Assembly (NCBI GenBank): GCA_002842345.1
Contig: PHCU01000025.1
Span: forward strand, 1 to 41,844
Reading direction: 5' to 3'
Source of the DNA: Betaproteobacteria bacterium HGW-Betaproteobacteria-12
Lineage (GTDB): Bacteria > Pseudomonadota > Gammaproteobacteria > Burkholderiales > Rhodocyclaceae
DNA length: 41,844 bases
Shown: positions 33,215-41,619 of the stretch, one piece after another
How the letters are laid out: each line of letters begins with the position of its first letter
How positions within the stretch are numbered: the first letter of the stretch is position 1
Made by a program: the position numbers and the translations under genes
Notes under the pieces: model-generated
Seen by the model: the letters and a program-made list of their open reading frames with translations, nothing else
Databases searched by the model: none
Told to the model about the DNA's origin: nothing

Positions 33215-34009
33215 ATGTCCACGACTTTCAAAGACATTCTGTATGAAGTTGGCGCTAACGCCGTCCGCATCACCATCAATCGTCCGGAAGTTTTTAATGC
33301 CTTCCGTACGCAGACCGTCGAAGAGCTGATCCAGGCCTTCCGCATGGCCGACGAAGAGAAGTCGGTCAATACCGTGATCTTCGGTGGCGCCGGCGACAAG
33401 GCGTTCTGTACCGGTGGCGACCAGAAGGTGCACCTGTCCGAGGACGGCCTCTATGGTCCGCGCGGCATGGTCGGCCTGCCGATCGAGGAACTGCAGTCCG
33501 CCATCCGTGACTGCCGCAAGGTGGTCATCGCCCGCGTTCAGGGTTTCGCCATCGGCGGCGGCAATGTCTTCGCCACCATCTGCGATCTGACCCTCGCTTC
33601 CGAGAAGGCCCAGTTCGGCCAGGTCGGCCCGAAGGTCGGCTCGGTCGATCCGGGTTTCGGTACCGCCTATCTGGCGCGCATCATCGGTGAAAAGCGTGCC
33701 CGCGAAGTCTGGTTCCTGTGCGAGCGTATTCCGGCTCAAAAAGCCTACGAATGGGGTCTGGTCAACAAGGTTGTTGCCCATGAGCAGCTCGATGACGAAT
33801 GCGAAGCCTGGGCCGCCAAGATCAATGTCATGAGCCCGACCGCCCTGGCCATCGCCAAGCGTTCCTTCAATGCCGACAGCGAGAACATCCGCGGCATCAG
33901 CTTCATGGGTGTGGCTGCCGTTAAGGGCTACTACCAGAGCGAAGAATCGAAGGAAGGCGTGCGTGCCTTCAACGAGAAGCGCCCGGCTGACTTCAAGAAG
34001 TACGCTTAA
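33215..34009 (+). CDS. badI: 2-ketocyclohexanecarboxyl-CoA hydrolase-like crotonase (BadI-like)
   Basis: A 264-aa crotonase of the MenB/BadI branch. Landmarks: INRPEVFNAFRTQTVEEL, oxyanion loop GDKAFCTGGDQK, GFAIGGGNVFATICDLTLAS, and QVGPKVGSVDPGFGTAYLAR. BadI hydrolytically opens a beta-keto ring to a dicarboxylyl-CoA (pimelyl-CoA for cyclohexanecarboxylate). MenB is an alternative by sequence, but no other menaquinone genes are present and the BadH-like gene precedes it. Confidence 0.85.
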   Translation: MSTTFKDILYEVGANAVRITINRPEVFNAFRTQTVEELIQAFRMADEEKSVNTVIFGGAGDKAFCTGGDQKVHLSEDGLYGPRGMVGLPIEELQSAIRDCRKVVIARVQGFAIGGGNVFATICDLTLASEKAQFGQVGPKVGSVDPGFGTAYLARIIGEKRAREVWFLCERIPAQKAYEWGLVNKVVAHEQLDDECEAWAAKINVMSPTALAIAKRSFNADSENIRGISFMGVAAVKGYYQSEESKEGVRAFNEKRPADFKKYA

Positions 34010-34040
34010 CCCCACAGACCTACCGCTTGCATTGGCTACC

Positions 34041-35546
34041 ATGGATCAAAATATCAAGAGCGAGATCACCGAGGACGGCATCCTGATTGCGAGGATCGAC
34101 ATGCCGGGCCGTTCGATGAACGTCTTTTCGCTGGACATGATGGATTCGCTCGAGAGGCTTCTCGATCATGTCGATGGGAACCCCTCGCTGCGAGCGGTAG
34201 TGCTGACCTCGGCCAAGCAGGCTTTTCTGGCCGGGGCGGATCTGGACATGATCCGCATGTTTACCGAACGGGCGCGCACCGACAGCCACGAGCAACTGCA
34301 TAACCTCTGTGGTCGCCTGGGGCGTCTGTTCCGCCGTCTGGAGAAAAGCCGCAAGCCTTATGTCGTGGCGATCAACGGGCTGGCGCTCGGTGGCGGGCTG
34401 GAAGTCAGCCTCGCCTGCCATGCCCGCGTCGTCGCCGACGACAAGGGGGTCCTGCTCGGACTGCCGGAAATCAAGCTGGGCCTGCTGCCCGGTGCCGGCG
34501 GTACCCAGCGGCTGCCGCGCATGATCGGTACCCGACTCGGTCTGCAGCTGCTGCTCAGCGGCGATCCGCTGACGCCGCGCCAAGCGCTGGAATACGGGGT
34601 CGTCGACCGGGTTGTCCCGCCTGCCGAACTGCTCGATGCCGCGTTGGAAATCGCCCGCAGCATGGGCAGTACGTCGGCGCCCTGGGACAAGCCGGGGGCG
34701 GCTTTCGCCAGCACTCCGTTCGATTTCACTGGTGCCGATGCGCATCGGCAGATCGCTGAGGCCCTGGGCATCGGCGACGAATTGCTGGCGCACTATCCGG
34801 CCTACCGGACGATCATGGATTGTGTGGTCGGCGGCTGGAGCATGCCAATGGACGAGGCCTGCCATTGGGAAATGGATAATTTCGTCCGGCTGATCCAGGA
34901 TCCGGTCGCCGGCAACATGGTGCGGACCCTGTTCCTCAACCGGCAGCGCGCGGCAAAACTGGCGCCGGCCTCGCTGGACCCGCGCACGACACGGGTTGCC
35001 GTCGTCGGCGAGGGCGGAGAAGCGGTCCAGGCCCTGCTGACGGCCGGCAAGGCTGCCCTGGTCACACCGGCGGAGCTGGGTGAACGGGATATTGCCTTGC
35101 TGATGCCTGGCGCCAGCTCTGAGCAGGGTATCTGCGTCGCCTGGCTGGATGCTGCGGCCGACTTCGACCAAAGCTGTGCCGGGGCCGCTGTCTGTCTGTC
35201 TGAAGCCACGAGCCACGGTCGCTCGCTCGAGGTCGTGGTGCCGCGCACCGATCCGCTGGCACTTGATGCCGGAATACTGCTCGGGCGCTGGTTGCGGGCA
35301 ACGGTCGTGCACACGACGGGGCCGCGCTCGTTGCTGGCCAGTCTGCGGACGGCGCAGGCCCAGGCTCATCGTTTGCAATGCACGGTGGAGGACGAATTGC
35401 TCGCTGTCTCATTCAACTACCTGCGGCAGATCGGTCTGGCAGCCCTGTCGGACCGGCTGGCAGCAGCCTCTGCCGAGTATCGCCAGCGCTTTGCCGTGCC
35501 GGAGTTCCAGCCGGCACTGCTCGAGCGTCTGCTGAAGAGGGCCTGA
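34041..35546 (+). CDS. Enoyl-CoA hydratase with degenerate FadJ-like C-terminal half
   Basis: A 501-aa protein. Residues 1-290 follow the FadB/FadJ hydratase domain: oxyanion loop AFLAGADLDM, both catalytic glutamates (Glu121 in GGGLEVSLA and Glu143 in GLPEIKLGLLPGAGGTQRLP), then the linker helix. Where the dehydrogenase NAD fold should begin (TRVAVVGEGGEAVQALL) the glycine motif is broken. Only about 180 residues remain instead of about 400, with no recognisable HGF-NR or catalytic His motif. The protein probably works as a hydratase with a structural remnant. The ribosome site is weak; the start is 31 nt after badI. Confidence 0.8.
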   Translation: MDQNIKSEITEDGILIARIDMPGRSMNVFSLDMMDSLERLLDHVDGNPSLRAVVLTSAKQAFLAGADLDMIRMFTERARTDSHEQLHNLCGRLGRLFRRLEKSRKPYVVAINGLALGGGLEVSLACHARVVADDKGVLLGLPEIKLGLLPGAGGTQRLPRMIGTRLGLQLLLSGDPLTPRQALEYGVVDRVVPPAELLDAALEIARSMGSTSAPWDKPGAAFASTPFDFTGADAHRQIAEALGIGDELLAHYPAYRTIMDCVVGGWSMPMDEACHWEMDNFVRLIQDPVAGNMVRTLFLNRQRAAKLAPASLDPRTTRVAVVGEGGEAVQALLTAGKAALVTPAELGERDIALLMPGASSEQGICVAWLDAAADFDQSCAGAAVCLSEATSHGRSLEVVVPRTDPLALDAGILLGRWLRATVVHTTGPRSLLASLRTAQAQAHRLQCTVEDELLAVSFNYLRQIGLAALSDRLAAASAEYRQRFAVPEFQPALLERLLKRA

Positions 35547-35548
35547 TC

Positions 35549-35968
35549 GTGGGCATCGATCGCCGGCATGTCGGCTTCGCCCTGCCGACATTCAATCTGA
35601 CCATCGAACCCGACCGCCTGGCGCGTTTCGCCGAGGCGATCGGTGACGCCGGTGGTTCGGCAATAGCACCCCCGACCTTTCTCAAGGTCATCGAAGGCGA
35701 GGGCGGAAGCTCCCGTCGTATCCTCGATGAACTGGGCGTCGATCTGCGCCGCGTTCTGCATGCCGAGCAACAGTTCGAATATTTCTCGCCGATCCGTGTG
35801 GGCGACAGCATCTCGGTCGAGCGCAAGGTCGCCGAGATCTACGAGAAAAAAGGTGGAGAGATGGAATTCATCGTTATCGAGACCGGGTTTTTCGCTCCTT
35901 CTGGGGAACGCGTTGCCACTTCCCGGCAAATCGTTCTCGTCCGTCATCCGAAGAAACGCGAGCAATGA
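35549..35968 (+). CDS. MaoC-like hydratase subunit 1 (FAS1-type N-terminal half)
   Basis: A 139-aa protein from GTG 35549, with AGAGG upstream, 2 nt after the previous stop. It has a hot-dog fold pattern (FALPTFNLTIEPDRLARFAEAIGD, FEYFSPIRVGDSISVERKV, FIVIETGFFAPSGERVATSRQIVLVR) but lacks the catalytic Asp-His hydratase-2 motif. Such non-catalytic halves pair with a catalytic MaoC subunit, as ChsH2/ChsH1 do in steroid breakdown. The next gene supplies that partner. Confidence 0.78.
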   Translation: MGIDRRHVGFALPTFNLTIEPDRLARFAEAIGDAGGSAIAPPTFLKVIEGEGGSSRRILDELGVDLRRVLHAEQQFEYFSPIRVGDSISVERKVAEIYEKKGGEMEFIVIETGFFAPSGERVATSRQIVLVRHPKKREQ

Positions 35969-35969
35969 C

Positions 35970-36374
35970 ATGTTGACCGATCTGCTGAGTGCCGCACCCG
36001 GTACCATCATCGCCCAGTTTTCTCCGCTGCCGAGCGCGCCGGAGGATCTGGTCCGTTACGCGCAAGCTTCCGGCGATAGCAATCCGCTGCATCTTGATCT
36101 GGAGTTTGCCCGCCAGGCGGGGTTCGACAATCTGGTCGTGCATGGCATGCTGAATATGGCCCATCTGGGCCGTCTGCTGACCGAGCACTTTCCTGCCGAA
36201 CGCATTCGTTCTTTCAGCGCGCGTTTCGAAGGCGTCGTCCTGGTCGGGCAACGGGTCACCTATCGGGCCAGCCTGGCCGAGCGCACGGGCGATGGTTTCC
36301 AGCTTGCGCTGGAGGGCTTGCTGCTGAACGGGGCGCGGGTGATTTCCGGGCAGGCGTTCGTCAGCGCCAGCTAA
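35970..36374 (+). CDS. MaoC-like hydratase subunit 2 (catalytic half)
   Basis: A 134-aa protein with the hydratase-2 motif YAQASGDSNPLHLDLEFARQ followed by GFDNLVVHGMLNMA, placing the catalytic Asp and His as in R-specific enoyl-CoA hydratases. ATG 35970 lies 1 nt after the previous stop. It likely forms a heteromer with the upstream half and hydrates a bulky, ring-containing enoyl-CoA. Last gene of the forward operon; the next 142 nt hold a short GC hairpin and no gene. Confidence 0.82.
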   Translation: MLTDLLSAAPGTIIAQFSPLPSAPEDLVRYAQASGDSNPLHLDLEFARQAGFDNLVVHGMLNMAHLGRLLTEHFPAERIRSFSARFEGVVLVGQRVTYRASLAERTGDGFQLALEGLLLNGARVISGQAFVSAS

Positions 36375-36516
36375 GCTGGCAGGCCCGGGATGCCGGGGCA
36401 CTGCCAGGAATGGCCTGTTTCTGCCCGTGCTGCGGCCATGCAATGCTGCTGGTGTTACCCCGCTTTGCGCGGGGCTGAGCAGCGCAGTTCGGCAATCTTC
36501 CCGATTGCGACGAGGA

Positions 36517-37092
36517 TCAGTCTTCGCCCGTACCGCTGTCGTCGAGATTCATCGTCGACAGAGAATCCTTGATCGTGGACAACAGGCGAACCAGCTCGCT
36601 GCGATCCTTGTCCGTCAGGTTGGCGAGTATCGTGGCATTGAATGCAGCCTCGGCGGCGACCAGTTTCTCCAGAAGCTGCTGGGAGTTCTTGGTCAGAAAG
36701 ACGCGTTTGGCTCGCCGGTCGGTGGGCTCCGGGCGGCGTTCGATGAACTCGGTGGCCTCCAGGCGGTCGAGCAGGGCGCCCAGGCTGGCTTTGCCGACGT
36801 CGAGCATTTGCGCCAGTTGCGTTTGCACCATGCCATCGTGGCGTGCCAGATGGGCAATGATCCACCACTGAGCACGGGTCACGCCGAGCGGCTTGACGAT
36901 TTCGTCGAAGGCTTTGCGGCGCAGTCGGGAAACATCGTGAATCAGGTAGCCGAGTTTGATATCCAGGCGGTTCTTGGCATCACGGTCGGGCTTGGCCGCG
37001 TCCGTCTGGCGGCGCTTCTGGGCAGCGGTAGCCTTCGTGCTGGCTGTTGCGGCGGCCGCTTGGGCGGCCTCGGGATTGGTCGTCAGTGTCAT
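36517..37092 (-). CDS. MarR-family transcriptional regulator (second of two)
   Basis: A 191-aa protein. About 40 residues of Ala/Lys-rich leader precede a canonical MarR core: LGYLIHDVSRLRRKAFDEIV, VTRAQWWIIAHLARHDG, QLAQMLDVGKASLGALLDRLEATEFIERRPEPTDRRAKRVFLT (recognition helix and wing). ATG 37092 follows a GGAG site. It is divergent from the MFS gene. Its own promoter has AGTAAGCAAAC and TATATGCT elements like those elsewhere in the cluster. A BadR-like, CoA-ester-responsive repressor is a reasonable guess. Confidence 0.88.
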   Translation of the reverse strand: MTLTTNPEAAQAAAATASTKATAAQKRRQTDAAKPDRDAKNRLDIKLGYLIHDVSRLRRKAFDEIVKPLGVTRAQWWIIAHLARHDGMVQTQLAQMLDVGKASLGALLDRLEATEFIERRPEPTDRRAKRVFLTKNSQQLLEKLVAAEAAFNATILANLTDKDRSELVRLLSTIKDSLSTMNLDDSGTGED

Positions 37093-37158
37093 CTTGATTT
37101 CGCTCCTGTCAGGAGAAGATTGATGCGCTCGTTTTGCAATGGGCGCGGTTAGCTATAC

Positions 37159-37181
37159 AGTAAGCAAACGGATTATATGCT
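37159..37181. promoter_or_regulatory. Candidate MarR box between marR and MFS genes
   Basis: AGTAAGCAAAC followed by TATATGCT in the 122-nt divergent gap. It shares AGCAAAC with the boxes at 30557 and 31359, and ATATGCT with that at 41581. Confidence 0.4.
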
Positions 37182-37214
37182 TTTTATTCTACTTCTAGGA
37201 AGCGAGGGACCGAT

Positions 37215-38396
37215 TTGTCATTGGGAACGAGCGCTGTCGTGAGGCCGAGCGGGGTGTCGCGCCTGGTTGTCTGGATTGTCGGCTTTCTGGCTTTCCTGAA
37301 TCTGTATCCGATGCAGGCCGTATTGCCGCTGCTGATGACCGAGTTTGGTGCCGATGCTCTCCAGGCGGGGGCCGCCGTTGGTGCAACGGTACTGGCCATC
37401 GCGCTGCTGTCGCCGTTGGTCGGCGTCTGCTCGGACGCTGTCGGTCGCCGCGGGCTGATCAATGCGGCGCTGTTCGCTCTGGCCGTTCTCACCTTCGCCA
37501 TTTCCCTGTCCGACAGCCTGGATGGCGTGGTCCTGATGCGTTTTCTGCAGGGCATGGCGATTCCCGGGGTGACGGTCGTGCTGACCGCCTATCTGGCTGA
37601 CGAATTTGAAGGCGCCGAGGTTTCGCGCCTGATGACAGCCTACATTTCCGGCGGCGTCTTCGGTGGCTTCAGCGGCCGCTTCGTGGCCGGCTACATGAGC
37701 GATTTCTTCGGCTGGCGGGCGGCTTTCATCATCCTGGGGAGCCTGACCCTGATCGGAGCGCTGCACGTCTGGCGCCGGCTGCCACCTTCGCAGCGATTCG
37801 TCGCCCGACGCGATGTGGCGGGGATTCTGCGGCAGTTCAGGAGGCACGTCGCCAATCGGCAACTGCTGCTGGTCTGCCTGATCGGCTTCTGCATCCTGTT
37901 CTCCCTGGTCGGGGGGCTGACCTATCTGATGCTCTTCCTGTCAAAGGCGCCTTTCTCGCTGTCACCGCGCGACCTGGGGAATGTCTTTCTCGTCTATCTG
38001 ATCGGCGCACTGGTCACGCCGTTGACTGCCGGCGCGATGACTCGTCTCGGCTTGCGTGCGGTCCTGCTGTTTGCCCTGGCAGGAGCGGCCGCTGGCCTGC
38101 TGCTCACCTTCGTCCCGGAATTGCCCCTGATCGTGCTCGGCCTGACCTTGTTTTCCAGCGGAATATTCGTTGCCCAGACCGTCGCCATCCGGCGGGTTGC
38201 CGAAGTCGTCAGTGAAGGGCGCTCCCTGGCAGCCGGTATTTACGGAACGTGCTATTACGCGGGCGGCGCCGTCGGCACCTGGCTGTGTGGGCTGGCGTAT
38301 GTGCGGGCCGGCTGGCAAGGGAGCGGGACAGTGGTGCTGGTGACCCTGGCCTTGGCTTCAGCGGCGGGCATCATGGCCTGGCGGCAACAGCATTAG
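37215..38396 (+). CDS. MFS transporter (YnfM-like, 12 TM)
   Basis: A 393-aa major facilitator. A TTG start at 37215 is supported by GAGGGA upstream. TM1 begins at VVWIVGFLAFLNLYPMQAVLPLLM. The loop 2-3 signature is VGVCSDAVGRRGLI. TM4 region is MRFLQGMAIPGVTVVLTAYLADEF, typical of the YnfM/DHA1 group. Its place in the catabolic cluster suggests uptake of the substrate acid or efflux of a toxic terpenoid or intermediate; direction cannot be told. Confidence 0.85.
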   Translation: MSLGTSAVVRPSGVSRLVVWIVGFLAFLNLYPMQAVLPLLMTEFGADALQAGAAVGATVLAIALLSPLVGVCSDAVGRRGLINAALFALAVLTFAISLSDSLDGVVLMRFLQGMAIPGVTVVLTAYLADEFEGAEVSRLMTAYISGGVFGGFSGRFVAGYMSDFFGWRAAFIILGSLTLIGALHVWRRLPPSQRFVARRDVAGILRQFRRHVANRQLLLVCLIGFCILFSLVGGLTYLMLFLSKAPFSLSPRDLGNVFLVYLIGALVTPLTAGAMTRLGLRAVLLFALAGAAAGLLLTFVPELPLIVLGLTLFSSGIFVAQTVAIRRVAEVVSEGRSLAAGIYGTCYYAGGAVGTWLCGLAYVRAGWQGSGTVVLVTLALASAAGIMAWRQQH

Positions 38397-38401
38397 GTGA
38401 G

Positions 38402-38441
38402 CAAAAAAGAGGGCCATCGGCATGCAACATGCGGATGGCCC
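38402..38441 (-). terminator. Rho-independent terminator of the alcohol dehydrogenase gene
   Basis: On the minus strand GGGCCATC and GATGGCCC enclose a further GCATG/CATGC stem, followed by CTCTTTTTTG. The hairpin lies 51 nt after the alcohol dehydrogenase stop. The stem may also act on the convergent MFS transcript, but the T-run favours the minus strand. Confidence 0.75.
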
Positions 38442-38491
38442 GAGGCTGGAGGGAAGTTGTTCAGTTCACGCTGGGTCGCCGGCTTTCCTTG

Positions 38492-39616
38492 TCAGAAAAC
38501 CAGAACCGGCTTGATTGCCTGACCGGTTTCCGCGGCATGCACGGCGTCGTTGATCTTGTCGAACGGGAACTTGGTCACCAGTCGGTCGAAAGGGAAGCGT
38601 CCCTGCTGGTAGAGCTCGATCATCCTGGGAATGAAGGTCTGCGGGTTGGCATCGCCTTCGGTAATCGGGCGCAAGGTGACGCCCTTGACCAGCAGGTCGA
38701 GCAGGGTGGCCGGAATCTGGCCGTCCGGGGGCGGCACGCCGACCAGTCCGACGGTGCCGCCGGGGGCGGTGACGTTAATGGCCTGACCAGCCACGGCGGG
38801 AATGCCGGTCGCTTCGATGGTGTAAGTGACGCCGCCACCACTGTCGGCCTTGATGGCCGCTTCGATGTCCGAACCGTCACGCGGGTCGTACACCTTGGAG
38901 GCGCCGAGTTCGAGCGCCAGTTGGCGGCGCTCGGGATTGGGTTCGACGACGAAGATTTTAGTAACGCCGACGGCGCGGGCACCGAGCAGGGCGCTTAGGC
39001 CGACGGCGCCGCCACCGAAAATGGCGATCGAGTCGCCGGCCGTCGCCTTCAACGAGTTGATCACGGCGCCGGCTCCAGTCTGGATGCCACAACCCAGGGG
39101 GCCGAGGATTTCCAGCGGCACGGCATCCGGCACGCGAACCGTATTAACCGCACGGGCAATGGCGTAGGTGGCAAAGGAAGACTGGCCGAAGAACATGCCG
39201 TGGACAGGCTGCCCGTCCTTGGACAGGGGGCTTGATCCGTCGGCCAGACGGATGCCGGCGAAGTTCATCGGCAGGAACTGGCTGCAGGTTGCCGGCAGAT
39301 CCTTCTCGCAACTCGGGCAATGGCCGCAAGAGTTGAAGGAGAGTACGACGCGGTCGCCCGGCTTGACGTTGGTCACCCGGGTGCCGACGGCTTCGACGAT
39401 ACCGGAGCCTTCGTGGCCGAGGACGATGGGCATGGGAACCGGAAAACCGTCGCGGCAAACGATGTCGGTGTGGCAGACACCGACGCCAACCATGCGGACC
39501 AGTACCTCGTCTTCACGCGGTGCGGCGACATCGATTTTTTCAAGGGCGAAAGGCCCGCCAACATTGCGCACGACAGCGGCTGTGGCGACGGTGGAGCCGG
39601 ATGTTTGGGTGGTCAT
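38492..39616 (-). CDS. Zinc-dependent alcohol dehydrogenase, aryl/allylic-alcohol type
   Basis: A 374-aa MDR enzyme with intact zinc sites. Catalytic ligands are in GVGVCHTD and GHEGSG. Structural zinc cysteines are CGHCPSCEKDLPATC. The cofactor motif is AIFGGGAVGLSALLGARAVG. It resembles benzyl/geraniol dehydrogenases (XylB, GeoA) that oxidise primary allylic or benzylic alcohols with NAD. An aldehyde dehydrogenase is divergent to it, making an alcohol-to-acid pair. ATG 39616 follows AGGAGACAC. Confidence 0.87.
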   Translation of the reverse strand: MTTQTSGSTVATAAVVRNVGGPFALEKIDVAAPREDEVLVRMVGVGVCHTDIVCRDGFPVPMPIVLGHEGSGIVEAVGTRVTNVKPGDRVVLSFNSCGHCPSCEKDLPATCSQFLPMNFAGIRLADGSSPLSKDGQPVHGMFFGQSSFATYAIARAVNTVRVPDAVPLEILGPLGCGIQTGAGAVINSLKATAGDSIAIFGGGAVGLSALLGARAVGVTKIFVVEPNPERRQLALELGASKVYDPRDGSDIEAAIKADSGGGVTYTIEATGIPAVAGQAINVTAPGGTVGLVGVPPPDGQIPATLLDLLVKGVTLRPITEGDANPQTFIPRMIELYQQGRFPFDRLVTKFPFDKINDAVHAAETGQAIKPVLVF

Positions 39617-39680
39617 GAGTGTCTCCTGATTGGTCCAAGCTTCATTCTGAATAGGCTGATTTGGTAATGTCGATAAACAT

Positions 39681-39697
39681 TATGCAAGCGTAGCATT
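39681..39697 (-). promoter_or_regulatory. Weak MarR-like box upstream of the alcohol dehydrogenase
   Basis: TATGCAAGCGTAGCATT has imperfect ATGC/GCAT symmetry and lies 65 nt upstream of the start codon. It resembles the TGCTAGCA sites only loosely. Confidence 0.3.
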
Positions 39698-39751
39698 GTG
39701 GTTTTCGGTTTGCAATCGGGTGCTCCCGGACTTCTCTCTAGGAGGGGCGTC

Positions 39752-39853
39752 ATGTTGCCGGCCAGGTCACCCAGAAAACTCGGATTTGTTGGTTTGTTGC
39801 TGTTCCCGGGCGGTTCGTCGGAATTCCGAAAGGCCATCGATGACAGCGCTTAA
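39752..39853 (+). CDS. Possible 33-aa small protein or leader peptide
   Basis: ATG 39752 is preceded by TAGGAGGGG at ideal spacing. The frame encodes MLPARSPRKLGFVGLLLFPG and 13 more residues, then TAA. It has a basic start followed by a short hydrophobic run. It lies in the 413-nt gap between the divergent alcohol and aldehyde dehydrogenase genes, which otherwise contains only promoter-like sites. No family is recognised and expression is unproven. Confidence 0.3.
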   Translation: MLPARSPRKLGFVGLLLFPGGSSEFRKAIDDSA

Positions 39854-39921
39854 GCCAAGGTTAGCGACATGGAATTTCATGAAGCAGTACTTTGGTACTG
39901 TTTTCGCTCCCGCTTGTCGGA

Positions 39922-39943
39922 GTATGATCGTATTGTGGCATAC
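39922..39943 (+). promoter_or_regulatory. Inverted repeat upstream of the aldehyde dehydrogenase
   Basis: GTATG-N12-CATAC lies 87 nt before the start codon, followed by AT-rich TTTTAATAC that could be a -10 region. It differs from the TGCTAGCA boxes, so it may be a promoter feature rather than the same operator. Confidence 0.3.
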
Positions 39944-40029
39944 TTTTAATACGGTGCCGGTATGGTGCGCCGTCGGTGAATCGGCGAGGCATCAGGAACA
40001 AGAGAAATCTACGTGAGGAGCGATCGTAT

Positions 40030-41466
40030 ATGGCAACAACGCATCAGAAGTTTTTCATCGATGGCCAGTGGGTCGAGCCGGCTTCTTCCAGCCGCATCAA
40101 TGTGCTGGGCGCCGCGACCGGAGAATCGATCGGCAGCTGTCCGGAAGGCGCAACCGCCGATATCGATCGGGCGGTTGCCGCGGCGCGTCGCGCCTTCAAG
40201 GAATCCGCCTGGGCCAGCTATACGCCGGCAGAGCGCGGTGCCGCGCTGAACCGCTTTGCCGACGCGATCGAAAAGCGGGGGGCTCGACTGGCACAGACAG
40301 TCAGCATGCAGAATGGCATGCCGATCAACGTCGCCGATCAACTGGAAAGCGGCTTTGTCGTCGGTGTCCTGCGCTATTACGCAGCGCTGGCAGCGGGGCT
40401 GGTAACGGAAGAAACCCGCCCGTCACCGCTTGGTTTCAACACCTTTGTCCGCAAGGAAGCGATCGGCGTGGTCGGCGCGATCGTGCCGTGGAATTTCCCG
40501 GTCGCCTTGTCGATCATGAAGATCGGTCCCGCCCTGGCAGCCGGCTGCACTATGGTGCTCAAGCCGTCGCCGGAAACCGTTCTCGACAGCTACATTCTTG
40601 CCGAAGCGGCCGAAGAGGCTGAATTGCCGCCGGGGGTGCTCAACTGGGTACCGGGGGGGCGAGATGTCGGGGCCTACCTGGTATCGCATCCGGGCATCGA
40701 CAAGGTCGCCTTTACGGGTTCAACCAATGCCGGACGGATCATCGCCCAGGAATGTGGCAGGCTGTTGCGTCCGGTGACGCTGGAGCTTGGCGGCAAGTCG
40801 GCCGCCATCATTCTCGAAGACGCCGATCTCAACGCCGTCCTCCAGGGATTGCCGTCGACGTCCCTGCTGAACAATGGTCAGGCCTGCTTTTCCTGCACCC
40901 GCATCCTGGCGCCGAACAGCCGCTATGACGAGATCGTCGATGCGATTGCCGGTAGCGTGTCGTCACTGGTCGTCGGTGACCCGCTGGATCGGGCCACGCA
41001 GATTGGTCCGATGGCCTCATCGGTGCATCGCACCCGGGTTGAAGGGTATATCGCCAAGGGCAAGAGCGAGGCGCGTCTGGTCGCTGGTGGTGGGGTGCCG
41101 CAGCAGGAGCGTGGCTGGTTCGTGCAACCGACGGTTTTTGCCGATGTCGACAATGCGGCGACGATCGCCCGGGAAGAAATTTTCGGGCCGGTCCTGTCCA
41201 TCATTCGCTATGGCAGCGAGGATGATGCCGTGCGCATCGCCAGCGAGTCGGAATACGGCCTCGGCGGCACCATCTGGTCGGTGGATCGCGACCGGGCAGC
41301 CAGCCTTGCCCGCCGGGTCGAGTCCGGCACCGTTGGCATCAACGGTTATCTGCCAGATATCAATGCACCGTTTGGCGGCATCAAGGCCAGCGGACTGGGT
41401 CGCGAACTCGGGCCGGAATCGATTGCGGCCTACCAGCAGTACAAGTCGATATACATGCTGGGGTAA
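40030..41466 (+). CDS. NAD(P)-dependent aldehyde dehydrogenase (GeoB-like)
   Basis: A 478-aa enzyme. ATG 40030 follows GAGGAG. The conserved VGAIVPWNFPVALSIMKIGP, FTGSTNAGR cofactor loop, general-base Glu252 in LELGGKSA, and catalytic Cys286 in NNGQACFSC are all present, as is EEIFGPVLSI. It would oxidise an aldehyde from the neighbouring alcohol dehydrogenase to the free acid that is then activated to a CoA ester. Geranial, perillyl aldehyde or benzaldehyde are candidate substrates; none is proven. Confidence 0.88.
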   Translation: MATTHQKFFIDGQWVEPASSSRINVLGAATGESIGSCPEGATADIDRAVAAARRAFKESAWASYTPAERGAALNRFADAIEKRGARLAQTVSMQNGMPINVADQLESGFVVGVLRYYAALAAGLVTEETRPSPLGFNTFVRKEAIGVVGAIVPWNFPVALSIMKIGPALAAGCTMVLKPSPETVLDSYILAEAAEEAELPPGVLNWVPGGRDVGAYLVSHPGIDKVAFTGSTNAGRIIAQECGRLLRPVTLELGGKSAAIILEDADLNAVLQGLPSTSLLNNGQACFSCTRILAPNSRYDEIVDAIAGSVSSLVVGDPLDRATQIGPMASSVHRTRVEGYIAKGKSEARLVAGGGVPQQERGWFVQPTVFADVDNAATIAREEIFGPVLSIIRYGSEDDAVRIASESEYGLGGTIWSVDRDRAASLARRVESGTVGINGYLPDINAPFGGIKASGLGRELGPESIAAYQQYKSIYMLG

Positions 41467-41473
41467 TTCGCAA

Positions 41474-41506
41474 ACGACGGTGCTCAGGGTAGAGGAGCAC
41501 CGTCGT
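41474..41506 (+). terminator. Hairpin after the aldehyde dehydrogenase
   Basis: ACGACGGTGCTC and GAGCACCGTCGT form a perfect 12-bp stem with a 9-nt loop, 8 nt after the stop codon. No T-run follows, so it may stabilise the mRNA end or act with Rho rather than terminate intrinsically. Confidence 0.45.
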
Positions 41507-41562
41507 GCATCGGCTCATAAGGGCGAAGCCGAGCACCATCCTGGCACAATATTGTTTGATGG

Positions 41563-41588
41563 TTTGCTAGCAATATAATATGCTAGCG
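41563..41588. promoter_or_regulatory. Double MarR-like box upstream of ETF:quinone oxidoreductase
   Basis: TTTGCTAGCAATA and TATGCTAGCGTA carry the TGCTAGC core twice, 16 bp apart, ending 31 nt before the start codon. The first copy includes the perfect palindrome TGCTAGCA. Confidence 0.55.
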
Positions 41589-41619
41589 TAACTAATCGTA
41601 TTGATGGATGGGAGACAGC

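Noticed and set aside
33215..34009. MenB (1,4-dihydroxy-2-naphthoyl-CoA synthase)
   Set aside because: No other menaquinone gene is nearby, and the order BadH-like then BadI-like explains the crotonase better.
36454..36475. GC hairpin after the MaoC genes as terminator
   Set aside because: CCCCGC/GCGGGG is a stem, but no T-run follows on either strand.
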